Of a stretch of DNA of 64,000 nucleotides, positions 1 to 8,066 are shown piece after piece; the first letter of the stretch is position 1; each line of letters opens with the position of its first letter. Below the pieces are notes generated by a model. The model searched no databases. It saw only the letters and a program-made list of their open reading frames with translations, and had not been told where the DNA came from. The position numbers and the translations under genes were made by a program. Source of the DNA: Clostridia bacterium (GTDB lineage: Bacteria > Bacillota > Clostridia > Oscillospirales > Ruminococcaceae); the NCBI GenBank assembly GCA_026001145.1, contig BNZN01000001.1:1-64000 (forward strand). Direction: 5' to 3'.

Positions 1-87
1 TCGCTGCGTTCTCGATACGTTAAAACCTCTTTTTATTTGATTTGTTTCTTTGCCGCAATTCGGACATTTTTGTTTTATTGTTTTCAT
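1..87 (-). CDS. N-terminus of a zinc-ribbon protein, possibly a transposase (cut by window edge)
   Basis: Reading leftwards from an ATG at 87, 29 codons stay open to the window edge. They begin MKTIKQKCPNCGKETN and continue with a basic stretch (KRGFNVSRTQR). A CPNCG knuckle followed by basic residues is common at the start of several insertion-sequence transposases, but also of other zinc-ribbon proteins. A TGGACA-17-TACGAT promoter-like pair lies just upstream. The neighbouring interspersed repeat at 150 makes a mobile-element origin attractive, but the rest of the gene is outside the window, so the identity is only a guess. Confidence 0.35.
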   Translation of the reverse strand, partial: MKTIKQKCPNCGKETNQIKRGFNVSRTQR

Positions 88-149
88 GGTTTCATCGTAT
101 CATAACGTTTCTTTTTTGTCCACTCCTAAAACGACTTGCCCAAGCACTT

Positions 150-470
150 TGTAGCATTACAATTGATGTGAGACTTTTCAAGAAAATACAAAAACTAATT
201 CCACTTTTCATTTTCTCTTTCTCTCTTCAATAAACCATTTATTTACTTTCCAATCACTCCGAAATTTGGAGCAAATTTGCTTTTTCACGTGCTTTCCAAA
301 CATTCCGGAATTCGAAATACATCGCTTTCTCGAACTTTTTTGTGTTTTGACAAAAAAGTTCCAAAAAAACAAACCAGGGGAGGAAAATCGCAATTCCTTC
401 CCTGGACCCATCCTTGAAACGCTTTTTTCCAGAGTCTAAGGTGTTTTGCTCTTAGATTTATGTGGTTTCA
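150..470 (+). repeat. Interspersed hairpin element, copy A
   Basis: The left end is a TGTAGCATTACAATTG-type terminus at 150, continuing with GATGTGAGAC, which also begins copies F and I. The body then holds the two signature hairpins. One is GAACTTTTTTGT paired with ACAAAAAAGTTC (about 336-365). The other is CCAGGGGAGG paired with CCTTCCCTGG around an AATCGCAAT loop (about 374-405). The right end fades out near 470 without a clear inverted terminus. No reading frame in it is convincing. It occupies the gap downstream of glmS. Confidence 0.8.
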
Positions 471-512
471 AATTCGATGCATCTGCTTTTTTTACTGGCA
501 CAGCCAGTTAAT

Positions 513-2333
513 TCATTCCACCGTCACTGATTTTGCCAGATTTCTTGGTTTGTCAACATCTAATTTCTTTGCGCACGCAACATGATAAGCTAAAAGTTGC
601 AGGACCGCAGCGGCTAAAAATGGCATTACATCATCTCCAACACGTGGCAACTTTATGGAGTTTGAAAGCAGTTCTTCCGAGATATCCATCCCACTTTTGA
701 AGAGCAGCAGCAGATTGCCACCGCGAGCTTTAATCTCTTGCACATTGCTAACTGTTTTTCTTAAAACATATCCCTGGGTTGCAAGCGCAATCACCAACGC
801 ATCTTTTGTAATCAGTGATATCGGGCCATGCTTCAGTTCACCAGCGGCATAGGCTTGCGCATTTATATATGAGATCTCTTTCAATTTGAGTGCACCTTCC
901 AAGACCAGTAAATAATCCAACCCTCGTCCGGTAAAAAAAACAATCTCAAATTTCAGACAAAGCATAGCAAAACTCTCTATTTTCTCTTCTTTGTCAACGA
1001 AAAGTTGTTCCAAAATCTCCGGCAAATCGATGAATTCATTGCAGAAAAAATGAACCTTCCCGGTTGTCAAGCTGCCAGCAAGCAGTCCCAACTTCAACGC
1101 AAAAAGATAAAGCACGGCGATTTGAGCCATATACGCCTTTGTGCTGGCCACCGCCACTTCAATTCCCGCCTCAGTGAAAATGTTATAGTCAACCTCCCGG
1201 GTTATGCTTGACCCCACTGTGTTGATTATTCCAATCGCGTTGATTCCGGCCGCTTTAACAAGTCGTGCCGCCGCGAGAGTATCCGCCGTCTCGCCAGATT
1301 GTGAGATGAAGATCACCAGTGTATCTTTTGAGAGAATAGGGTCCATATATCTAAATTCACTTGCAATAATCACGTCAACAGGGATTCTTGCAAATTTTTC
1401 AATCCAGTTCTTCCCAGCAAGGCCTGCGTATCTGGCTGTCCCACAAGCAACAATGCAAACCCTCTTAAACCTGTTCAAGTAATCATCTGGGATTCCATCT
1501 GCAGAAAAATTTGGGAGGCCATCTTTGATGTTCTTCAGGATGATGTTAGAGATTACACATGGTTGCTCGGCAATCTCTTTGCGCATAAAATGCGGAAACC
1601 CTTGTTTGTCGCTTACTCCTGCCTGCCAGTTCGCAACACTTTCAGCTTTTTTAATTTCTTTGTTATCTGCTCCGAATATTTCTATCTTATCTTGCTTGAT
1701 TACTGCAATTTCATCTTCTTCCAGAACAAAATAGCGATTTGTATATTCCAAAATCGCATTGAGATCCGAACTCAAAAACTTTTCGTCGTCGCAGATGCCG
1801 ACTATTAGCGGGCCGTCTTTTTTTAGAGCAAACACAGCATCGGCAACATCATAAAACAAAATGCCTAAAGCGTATGCTCCCTCCAACAGCAGTGATACCT
1901 TCCTGAGTGTGCCTACCGGATTTCCATCATAATAAAAGTCGAGCAGCTTGGCAATTACCTCTGAGTCTGTTTCACTTTCAAGAACATATCCCCTTGATTC
2001 CAGCCACTTTTTCAACTCTTCGCTGTTCTCGATAATTCCATTGTGGACAATCGATACTTTGCTTGTGCTGTGGGGATGTGCATTCCTTACGGAAGGCTCC
2101 CCGTGAGTGGCCCAACGCGTATGCCCGATCCCGCAAGCTCCTGAAAGATTAGCATTTTCTACCATCTTTTCAACTGCTGCCACTCTGCCAACCGTTTTGA
2201 TGGTTTTAATTCCATTTTCATTCACAACCGAAAGACCAACTGAATCATACCCTCTGTATTCCATTTTTTTTAATTGTTTAACAATGATATCACAAACTTT
2301 TCTTGGGCCTACATACCCGGAAATCCCACACAT
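513..2333 (-). CDS. glmS: Glutamine--fructose-6-phosphate aminotransferase (isomerizing)
   Basis: Makes glucosamine-6-phosphate from fructose-6-phosphate and glutamine, the entry step to UDP-GlcNAc and peptidoglycan. The 606-residue protein starts MCGISGYVG, with Cys2 as the N-terminal nucleophile of the class II glutamine amidotransferase domain (about 1-220). Two SIS sugar-isomerase domains follow, with VACGTARYAG and SQSGETADT, and STKAYMAQ between them. The end KSVTVE is the usual family C-terminus. Start choice: AGGAGG lies 7-8 bases upstream of ATG. It has its own promoter (2502-2530). A short perfect hairpin (494-508) follows the stop but lacks a U-run. Leader bases 2334-2495 show no recognisable glmS ribozyme core. 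Confidence 0.97.
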   Translation of the reverse strand: MCGISGYVGPRKVCDIIVKQLKKMEYRGYDSVGLSVVNENGIKTIKTVGRVAAVEKMVENANLSGACGIGHTRWATHGEPSVRNAHPHSTSKVSIVHNGIIENSEELKKWLESRGYVLESETDSEVIAKLLDFYYDGNPVGTLRKVSLLLEGAYALGILFYDVADAVFALKKDGPLIVGICDDEKFLSSDLNAILEYTNRYFVLEEDEIAVIKQDKIEIFGADNKEIKKAESVANWQAGVSDKQGFPHFMRKEIAEQPCVISNIILKNIKDGLPNFSADGIPDDYLNRFKRVCIVACGTARYAGLAGKNWIEKFARIPVDVIIASEFRYMDPILSKDTLVIFISQSGETADTLAAARLVKAAGINAIGIINTVGSSITREVDYNIFTEAGIEVAVASTKAYMAQIAVLYLFALKLGLLAGSLTTGKVHFFCNEFIDLPEILEQLFVDKEEKIESFAMLCLKFEIVFFTGRGLDYLLVLEGALKLKEISYINAQAYAAGELKHGPISLITKDALVIALATQGYVLRKTVSNVQEIKARGGNLLLLFKSGMDISEELLSNSIKLPRVGDDVMPFLAAAVLQLLAYHVACAKKLDVDKPRNLAKSVTVE

Positions 2334-2351
2334 TTAGTTCGCCTCCTAATT

Positions 2352-2380
2352 TTGACAAATCCTGCGCAATATGCTAAAAT
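2352..2380 (+). promoter_or_regulatory. Rightward promoter, probably for the glycosyltransferase/RnfD-like pair
   Basis: TTGACA at 2352-2357, a 17-base spacer ending TGC, and TAAAAT at 2375-2380. It lies inside the glmS leader on the opposite strand. The next rightward gene starts at 3002, with repeat copy B (2547-2939) in between, so the insertion would sit in the 5' untranslated region. Assignment to that gene is inference. Confidence 0.6.
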
Positions 2381-2501
2381 CAAAGCACGAATGGGATGAT
2401 TACCTTCTGTTGTGCGGTTGTTCTGCGCAGAAATTAGCCAGCTCTCGCCACCACACAAACGGGTAAGGTGGCTGTTCTTTTGTTGCCAGAATAACAGCCA
2501 C

Positions 2502-2530
2502 AGTATAGCATGTTGCTGTTTTTTTCGCAA
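2502..2530 (-). promoter_or_regulatory. glmS promoter (extended -10)
   Basis: On the minus strand TTGCGA (2530-2525), a 17-base spacer ending ATGC, then TATACT (2507-2502). Transcription would start near 2495, giving a leader of about 160 bases before the glmS start. Repeat copy B ends only about 17 bases upstream of the -35. Confidence 0.65.
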
Positions 2531-2546
2531 CAGCCAATCCTATTTC

Positions 2547-2939
2547 GGTTCTACTCCAATTGTCGTAACGGATTAGGACAAGCAAGTTCAAATTTGGCTG
2601 CAATGAGACAGGGCTCTTTTCGTCTTCCCGTAAACAGCAATTGCAATTGCTGCAAAACACCAAGCCATTAATTTGCTTTTCAAACATTCCGAGATTTGGA
2701 GCAAGTTTGCTTTTTCACGTGCTTTTCAAACATTCCGGAATTCGAAACACATCGCTTTCTCGAACTTTTTTGTGTTTTGACAAAAAAGTTCCAAAAAAAC
2801 AAACCAAGGAAGGAATTGCGATTTTCCTTCCCTGGACCCATCCTTGAAACGCTTTTTCCACAGTCTAGGGTTATTGTTTTTGGTTTTGCAAATAAAAAGT
2901 CAGACTTTTACGATTTTGGGAGTAGAACCTCCTGTTTCA
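2547..2939 (+). repeat. Interspersed hairpin element, copy B (long form)
   Basis: A longer version of the element whose ends are inverted repeats: GGTTCTACTCC at 2547 and its complement ending at 2939, followed inward by TCGTAA-type sequence. A 9-base near-identical direct repeat flanks it (TCCTATTTC at 2538, TCCTGTTTC at 2940), consistent with a target duplication. Inside are the same two hairpins as in copy A, with the stem CCAAGGAAGG / CCTTCCCTGG. It lies between glmS and the glycosyltransferase gene. Confidence 0.8.
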
Positions 2940-3001
2940 ATCACATTTTACTTTTGTAAATAATTGGGTTGCGGGGGTTGAAAAATCTCTGGGGGGATTT
3001 T

Positions 3002-4123
3002 ATGATTGCCTTCTCTGGCGGAACACCGTTTCAGATAATTAACTGCATTAACATCAAGCGCAATGTGCTGAAAAACGCGCCTGCCGACCTCTTTTGCCAT
3101 ACGATTGGTGGTTACGCCGGGATGAGCGATATTACCCAGAGGGTCAGGGAACTTGGCATTTTTGAAAACGTTTACGAATATCGACTAATTAACGATGATT
3201 TTGGGACCAAGAAGATAATGGAAGGTTTGATGGGACTTGAAAAAAACAGAATTATTTCAATCATTAACAACGCAAATATTGATGGCGTTTTCGATCTGAC
3301 AAAAAAAGAATATACTGATTTTTATGCTGCTTCGGGTCTTGATTTTAACTTTTTGTTGGGGTTTTATTTCGGGCGAAGAAACAAGAATTTTAAATTTTTC
3401 TTTTATGATGAGGGAATAGGTCAATATTACAGTAAATATGCGTCTTATAGTGATCGCGACATGATCTTTTCGGGAATGCTTGACATTAATAAAATACAAA
3501 AATACAAATCTTTGATGCCAGAATTCGCAGGCAGGTACCTTTATGAACCGCAGTTGATTTGTTTTCAGAATTTCAACAAGCTAAATCAACTGCCAAAGAT
3601 TGATTTAAATGACAATGAACTTATCGATATATATAATAAAGTCTTTGATTATCAGCCAGATGAAAGTCTAAGCTCCTGCAAATATATTTATTTCAACTGT
3701 GGCTTTTTCGCCAAAGATAACCTACAAAAAGAGATGGAAATATTTGAAATTTTGCTAAAAACCATTCCCAAAGACGATTTTGTTATAAAATTTCACCCTT
3801 CGGTCAAGGTTGTTCCAGATGAATATAAGAAATATAATTTCATGGAGATAAAGTCGATTCCATTTGAATTGTTTATTATGAACGACAAAATGTTTTCAAA
3901 CAAGGTCCTAATCAGTAATGCTTCAAGTGCAATGCTGACTTCCAAACTCGTTTTTGGAATAGAAGCGGAATTTGTTTCTTTAAGCGAGGTAGTAGCAAAG
4001 AACAAAATGGATCTTTATAACAAGGTCAAAATGCTTTATGAAAACCGAGACAAAGTGCATCTACTCAGTGGGGCCAAAGAATTTGCATCGGAATTCTCAC
4101 AAATTGTAGGAAATCAATCATGA
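3002..4123 (+). CDS. Glycosyltransferase family 52-like protein (sialyltransferase-type)
   Basis: Probably transfers a sugar, perhaps a nonulosonic acid, to a surface glycan. Seen: N-terminal MIAFSGGTPFQIINCINI resembles the TPFQ start of GT52 enzymes. The C-terminal third carries FHPSVKV, an IPFEL segment and a NASSAMLTSKL stretch, the usual order of HP, PFE and SS(A)L motifs in that family. Length 373 residues. Start choice: ATG at 3002 has GGGGGG 6-11 bases upstream, better than the upstream in-frame codon at 2969. The stop overlaps the next start by 4 bases, so the two genes are probably co-transcribed. A PseB-like dehydratase at 26-27 kb suggests a pseudaminic/sialic-type sugar as donor, but this is inference. 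Confidence 0.65.
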   Translation: MIAFSGGTPFQIINCINIKRNVLKNAPADLFCHTIGGYAGMSDITQRVRELGIFENVYEYRLINDDFGTKKIMEGLMGLEKNRIISIINNANIDGVFDLTKKEYTDFYAASGLDFNFLLGFYFGRRNKNFKFFFYDEGIGQYYSKYASYSDRDMIFSGMLDINKIQKYKSLMPEFAGRYLYEPQLICFQNFNKLNQLPKIDLNDNELIDIYNKVFDYQPDESLSSCKYIYFNCGFFAKDNLQKEMEIFEILLKTIPKDDFVIKFHPSVKVVPDEYKKYNFMEIKSIPFELFIMNDKMFSNKVLISNASSAMLTSKLVFGIEAEFVSLSEVVAKNKMDLYNKVKMLYENRDKVHLLSGAKEFASEFSQIVGNQS

Positions 4124-5055
4124 GAAATGTTAATAGCTTTTTCCTCAAAGAAACAAAAATTCAGGCAACACGAGATGTTATTTTCGCCAGTTTATTCATT
4201 CTTCCTCTCGCCGTTATATATTCCGGAATGCAGATCATTTTCACTTTTCTGTTGTCTGTTTCTTCCTGCGTATTGTTTGATTTTTTTGGGCAGCTCTTGT
4301 TTTCTGCCAAACCCAAAAAACTTGATCTCACCTCCATTTTAACCGGCGTGATAATGGCGTTCTTGTTACCTGCAGCCCTGCCAAAACACTTTTGCATCAT
4401 CGCCGCTGCATTTGCTATGCTGGTTATAAAGCACCCATTCGGTGGATATGGCAACAATATTTTTAACCCAGCTGCAGGCGGCCTGGCATTTTTAACCCTG
4501 AGCTTTCCAAAAGAGCTCTTTGACTTTTCCATACCGCTCAGTGAAATCGGTTCCAACGTTAGCATTTTAAGCACGCTGAAAGAGTTGCATCTTCCTGAAC
4601 TTGACAAATCCCATGTGCTGATTGGTAACCAGCCAGGTCCGGTGGGAAGCACACAAATTTTGATAATGGTTGCTTGTTTAATCTATTTGTGTTACAAGAA
4701 GGCGATTCCCCAGCGAATTGTTTGGCCGTTTCTTTTGACCTGTTCGGTGATTGCTCTGGCCTTTCCAAGGGCAGGTGGATTAAGGCTAGAATCCCTTTTT
4801 TATGAACTTTCTTCCGGGATGCTGTTCTTTTCGGCAATTTTTATGTTCACCGAGCCAGTCACCGCTCCCGAGTTGCCGACTAGCAGGATTCTTTATGGAA
4901 TACTTTCTGGGGTGCTTGTCATGTTATTCAGACATTTTGGAAAGTTTGAAGAAAGCGTGGTTTTTGTTATTCTCATTGTTAACGCTTTTTCAAAGAGTAT
5001 TGATATTATCACTAAGAAATATCACAGGAAGAAAAAACACCTGAAACAAATTTGA
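4120..5055 (+). CDS. RnfD/NqrB-family membrane protein
   Basis: A multi-pass membrane protein of 311 residues resembling the RnfD subunit of the ion-pumping ferredoxin:NAD oxidoreductase. Seen: many hydrophobic segments, FNPAAGGLAFL in the middle, a PGPVGSTQI stretch near where RnfD/NqrB carry covalent FMN on a threonine, and a C-terminal FTEPVTAPE region followed by RHFG and NAFSKSID, as in RnfD. No other Rnf subunits are adjacent. A second Rnf-like protein lies at 25.4-26.0 kb. Its pairing with a glycosyltransferase (4-base overlap) is unusual for a respiratory complex, so function in electron transport is not certain. Confidence 0.75.
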   Translation: MRNVNSFFLKETKIQATRDVIFASLFILPLAVIYSGMQIIFTFLLSVSSCVLFDFFGQLLFSAKPKKLDLTSILTGVIMAFLLPAALPKHFCIIAAAFAMLVIKHPFGGYGNNIFNPAAGGLAFLTLSFPKELFDFSIPLSEIGSNVSILSTLKELHLPELDKSHVLIGNQPGPVGSTQILIMVACLIYLCYKKAIPQRIVWPFLLTCSVIALAFPRAGGLRLESLFYELSSGMLFFSAIFMFTEPVTAPELPTSRILYGILSGVLVMLFRHFGKFEESVVFVILIVNAFSKSIDIITKKYHRKKKHLKQI

Positions 5056-5082
5056 TGTTTAAGAGATGCAGGCAACATCAAT

Positions 5083-5511
5083 GGTTTTACTCCATTTGTC
5101 GTAACGGATTGGGACAAGCAAGTTCAAATTTGGCTGCAATGATACAGGGCTCTTTTTGTCTTCTTGCGAACAGTAGTTGCAATTGATGTGAGGCTTTTAA
5201 AGAAATTAAAAACGGGTTTCACCTTTCGATTCCCATTTTTCGCTTTAACAAGCCATTAATTTGCTCTTCAAACGCTCCGAGATTTGGGGCAAGTTCTCTT
5301 TTTCACGTGCTTTCCAAACATTCCGGAATTCGAAACAAACTCGCCTTCTCGTACCTTTCTTGCGTTTTGGCAACTCGCTTTTCAAGAAACAAACCGGGAG
5401 GGACTTGCGATTTTCCCTCCCGGACCTTCCCTTGAAACGCTTTTTTCCAGAGTCTAGGGTTATTGCTTTTGATTTTGCAAGTAAAAAATCAAACTTATTA
5501 CGATTCGCACC
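5083..5511 (+). repeat. Interspersed hairpin element, copy C (long form)
   Basis: Starts GGTTTTACTCC like copy B and shares its left arm (ACAAGCAAGTTCAAATTTGG), then an internal TTGCAATTGATGTGAG terminus-like stretch, then the common body. The first hairpin is CCGGGAGGG / CCCTCCCGG, a perfectly paired variant of the CCAGAGAGG / CCTCTCTGG stem of other copies. The second hairpin is degraded by an insertion. The right end (TTACGATTCGCACC) is diverged. It fills the gap between the RnfD-like gene and the hicA remnant. Confidence 0.75.
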
Positions 5512-5514
5512 TGT

Positions 5515-5543
5515 TTGACAGTTGCGCGCATAATGCGTATAAT
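5515..5543 (+). promoter_or_regulatory. Promoter of the decayed hicA locus
   Basis: TTGACA (5515-5520), 17-base spacer, TATAAT (5538-5543), both perfect consensus. It lies 22 bases before the hicA ATG and immediately beside the right end of repeat copy C. The promoter outlived the gene it served. Confidence 0.75.
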
Positions 5544-5564
5544 GTGTGTTATGGAGAATAGTCT

Positions 5565-5865
5565 ATGAGACCGAAAGAAGTGGAAAAAATAATAAGTGAT
5601 GATGGTTGGTATTATCACTGTACAAAGGGATCTCACAAGCAGTTTAAACATCCTGTGAAAAAGGGAAAGATAACGATACCGCAACATAGAAGAAGCTGCT
5701 GTGGGATGGGTTCTGGATGAATTTGAAAGAGGCTTGCCTCTTCCCAAATCAAGCGAGTTATCTGAGGTTAAACCAGAAAAGGGCGGATTCGTGAACTTTT
5801 TGGTCTTAGATATGGATGGCTATATAGGCTTCCCTTGCCAGTCTTTGTTTCTGTCAGAAAGTTGA
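5565..5865 (+). pseudogene. hicA toxin fused by deletion to a hicB antitoxin remnant
   Basis: From ATG 5565 the first 43 codons are a recognisable HicA mRNA-interferase start: MRPKEVEKIISDDGWYYHC, then TKGSHKQFKHP with the catalytic His, then KITIPQH. After 5690 the matching frame shifts. From about 5692 another frame reads AAVGWVLDEFERGLPLP and continues through FVNFLVLDMDGY, which is the middle/C-terminal part of HicB, to a stop at 5863. The hicA C-terminus and hicB N-terminus are therefore missing: one internal deletion joined the two genes out of frame. The HicA frame stops at 5718 after 51 residues. Neither product should work. Confidence 0.8.
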
Positions 5866-5891
5866 CATATTCCTTCAAGCACGTTTAATGT
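5862..5891 (+). promoter_or_regulatory. Promoter-like pair before the Phd/YefM-type antitoxin
   Basis: TTGACA at 5862-5867 followed after 18 bases by TAATGT. It overlaps the stop of the hicB remnant and precedes AGGTG and the ATG at 5908. Confidence 0.4.
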
Positions 5892-5907
5892 ACATGAGGT
5901 GATGTTG

Positions 5908-6207
5908 ATGACGACCGTGAACGCAACAAAATTTAGGAGTAACATATTTCAGTATTTAGAATCGGTCACGGAAGGGTGTGACATAATAAATGTTACGACC
6001 AAGAAAGGGAATGCGGTGGTTCTGAGTGAAAGTGACTATAACGCACTGATGGAGACGCTATACATAAACTCTGTGCCAGGGTTAAAAGAAAAAATAATAG
6101 AAGGTCTTGAAACCCCTGTTTCTGAATGTATTCCATATGATAAAGCAGATTGGAGCGACCCTAATGTACATGATTGTTTTTACTGCCAGAGCCAACTAAA
6201 GACATAG
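5908..6207 (+). CDS. Phd/YefM-family antitoxin
   Basis: DNA-binding antitoxin that would neutralise the YoeB-like toxin encoded next. The product is about 99 residues. It begins MTTVNATKFRSN and has TTKKGNAVVLSESDYNAL, the conserved Phd/YefM core, then a variable toxin-binding C-terminus. Start choice: AGGTG 6-10 bases before ATG 5908; a GTG at 5899 and ATG at 5902 are also in frame but lack a spaced ribosome site. The last codons overlap the toxin gene. The usual antitoxin end may have been altered by the same one-base change that breaks the toxin. Confidence 0.8.
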   Translation: MTTVNATKFRSNIFQYLESVTEGCDIINVTTKKGNAVVLSESDYNALMETLYINSVPGLKEKIIEGLETPVSECIPYDKADWSDPNVHDCFYCQSQLKT

Positions 6208-6425
6208 AGAAAATAAAAAACTCTAACTTTGTGAAGAAAACAATTGGGATTCTGGGATTGCTTGAAAACAATCCATATCAAAACCCGCCACCGTATGAAA
6301 AGTTGATCGGAGATTTGGCGGGCGCTTATTCCAGAAGGATAAACATCAAACACAGGGTAGTGTATCAAGTGATGGAGAAAGAAAAAATCATAAAGATACT
6401 TAGCATGTGGTCTCGTTATGACTGA
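6170..6425 (+). pseudogene. YoeB/Txe-family toxin with a one-base frameshift
   Basis: ATG at 6170 reads MIVFTARAN and then hits TAA at 6197. The rest of a YoeB-type endoribonuclease is intact in the next frame: KDIEKIKNSNFVKK, NPYQNPPPYEKLIGDL, then GAYSRRINIKHRVVYQV and the C-terminal KILSMWSRYD. Removing the single T at 6197 would join AAC AAA GAC and restore one protein of about 84 residues. A TTG at 6174 could start a product lacking the proper N-terminus. The antitoxin upstream is intact, so toxin loss is tolerated. Confidence 0.8.
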
Positions 6426-7832
6426 TATCCACGAGGAACAGAAGGGAGAAAAAATAATTAAAAAGATATTTCGTATTGTGAGGATTGCAGTTCTTACCAT
6501 ATCGGTAGTTATTGCTGTGCCGACGGGTATCTTAGCAGCCTATTGTTATTTTTATGAACGTGAATTAATTAATTTTATGCTAACTTTCCTTGTGATGAAA
6601 GACCAGATATCGCAGGACTATATTGGTGAGATGCCACCGGATAGTGAGCTTTATTTGGGTGCCTATAAGGGAATGGTTAGCGCTGTTGGTGCCCTTGGGC
6701 AAGTGTTAACTCGAAAGAAGAAGAAGAAAGGGAAGGGCTGCATGTTTCAAGAAAAAAATTGTTTGGAATAGCTGGCGAACTGCTATGTTTTGAAGATAAC
6801 GGAAATTATTTTTATAAATTGGGTCGTATAGGTGCCGGGTCACGGTTAGAGAAATCCGGATTTAAGGTCGGAGATGTAATTGTAGGCGTTAATAGTTTTA
6901 TTATTGAATCAGAAGCGACAAAGGCCGAGCTTGAAAATCCTAAAATTACAAAGCTTACACAAAGCGTAGATGATACCGATCGGCTTTTAATAGGGCTTGG
7001 AGATATGCATTTTGTTACCCCCAAAGAAGATCGTATGGTTTGGAGTGATACGATTTTGCAAAACTTAATTAAAGAAAAGCTGATCACGCCAGAACAAAAA
7101 AAAGAAGTTAAAAACAAAAATGTTTTGCTCAAAGTTTTGAGATATAACGAAAAGAAGAAAGCTTTTGAAAGATTTTATGCTCCTGTGGCAAAAGAATTTT
7201 TTGATGTGCCGAGTGTTTGCTCTAGATTGGAGGATGATAACATTGGTCACATAAGACTAAGAAAGTTTGATTTGGGTGCGGGTGATGCTTTTGAGGCAGA
7301 GTTGAATAAAGTTCTTAAAAGAGATGTGAAGGGTCTGATAATCGATCTAAGATTTAATCTAGGCGGTGCGGATGATGAATGTAACAAGATAATAAGTATG
7401 TTCATCAAAAAGGGAGAAATTTACAAGGATGTTGGCAAAAATGGCAGTAAAATCTTTTCAATTACGAAGGATAATTCAAAAACAAACATACCAATAGTAG
7501 TTCTTGTTAACGAAACTTCAATAAGCTGTTCCGAGGAGTTTGCTGTGGTGATGCAGACACATAAGCGAGGAACTGTTATAGGGACAAGGACATTCGGAAA
7601 AGGGGTTGGGCAAGGTGGCTACCTGTTTCCGAGCGATGAGGTAACTCTGCGGTTCACAACATTAGAATGGTTTGCGATGCCAGAGAACATTAGCATAAAC
7701 AAAGTTGGTGTGACACCAGATATTGAAATTTCTGGTCCCGATTTAAACAGCCCAGAGTTCGGAGATCCGAAACAAGATCCACAGTTGGCTGCTGCAATAA
7801 AATATTTAAGAGAAAACATGTTTTCAAAATAA
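6418..7832 (+). pseudogene. S41 (CtpA-type) membrane-anchored protease, split by a frameshift
   Basis: The first frame (6418-6771) encodes a cytoplasmic tail, one membrane segment (about residues 22-48) and the helix before the PDZ domain, ending YKGMVSAVG. The second frame opens before 6690 and runs to 7832 with PWASVNSKEEEE, a PDZ-like region (SRLEKSGFKVGDVIVGVN) and the S41 catalytic core. SISCSEEF contains the predicted nucleophile, and FGKG the lysine 25 residues on. Adding one A after 6691 changes GGTGCCC to GGTGACCC and restores the family GDPW motif, so a single deletion split the gene. The catalytic dyad is preserved, suggesting recent loss. It overlaps the yoeB end by 8 bases. Confidence 0.8.
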
Positions 7833-7849
7833 GCAAAAACCTCATAATT

Positions 7850-8005
7850 TCAGGAAAAGTACTTCCAGAGAGAAACCCAACGGAGATTTCATCTCAATTC
7901 TTTTGTTTCTTTTGAAAGCGAGTTTTCAGAAAAAAAGAAAAGTTCCAAAAAGCAAATTTGCCACAAATTTCAGAATAGTTGGGAAACAGGGAATGGTTCA
8001 AGTTG
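7850..8005 (-). repeat. Decayed interspersed hairpin element, copy D
   Basis: Short stretches match the element body in reverse orientation (TTTGTTTCTTTTGAAAGCGAG, AAGAAAAGTTCCAAAAAG), but both hairpins are eroded and no terminus can be seen. It fills the gap before ddl. Confidence 0.45.
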
Positions 8006-8066
8006 CGAGTAAGTGAGTGATTGCATTGCCAATAGTATTAACAACATAAAGAAAAGAGGTTTCTTA

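Noticed and set aside
2334-2495. glmS ribozyme or riboswitch in the glmS leader
   Set aside because: No ribozyme core sequence or pseudoknot arms were seen. Two mutually exclusive hairpins (GGCTGTT/AACAGCC and GCCACC/GGTGGC, 2447-2499) looked like a switch, but the predicted transcript start near 2495 cuts the first one.
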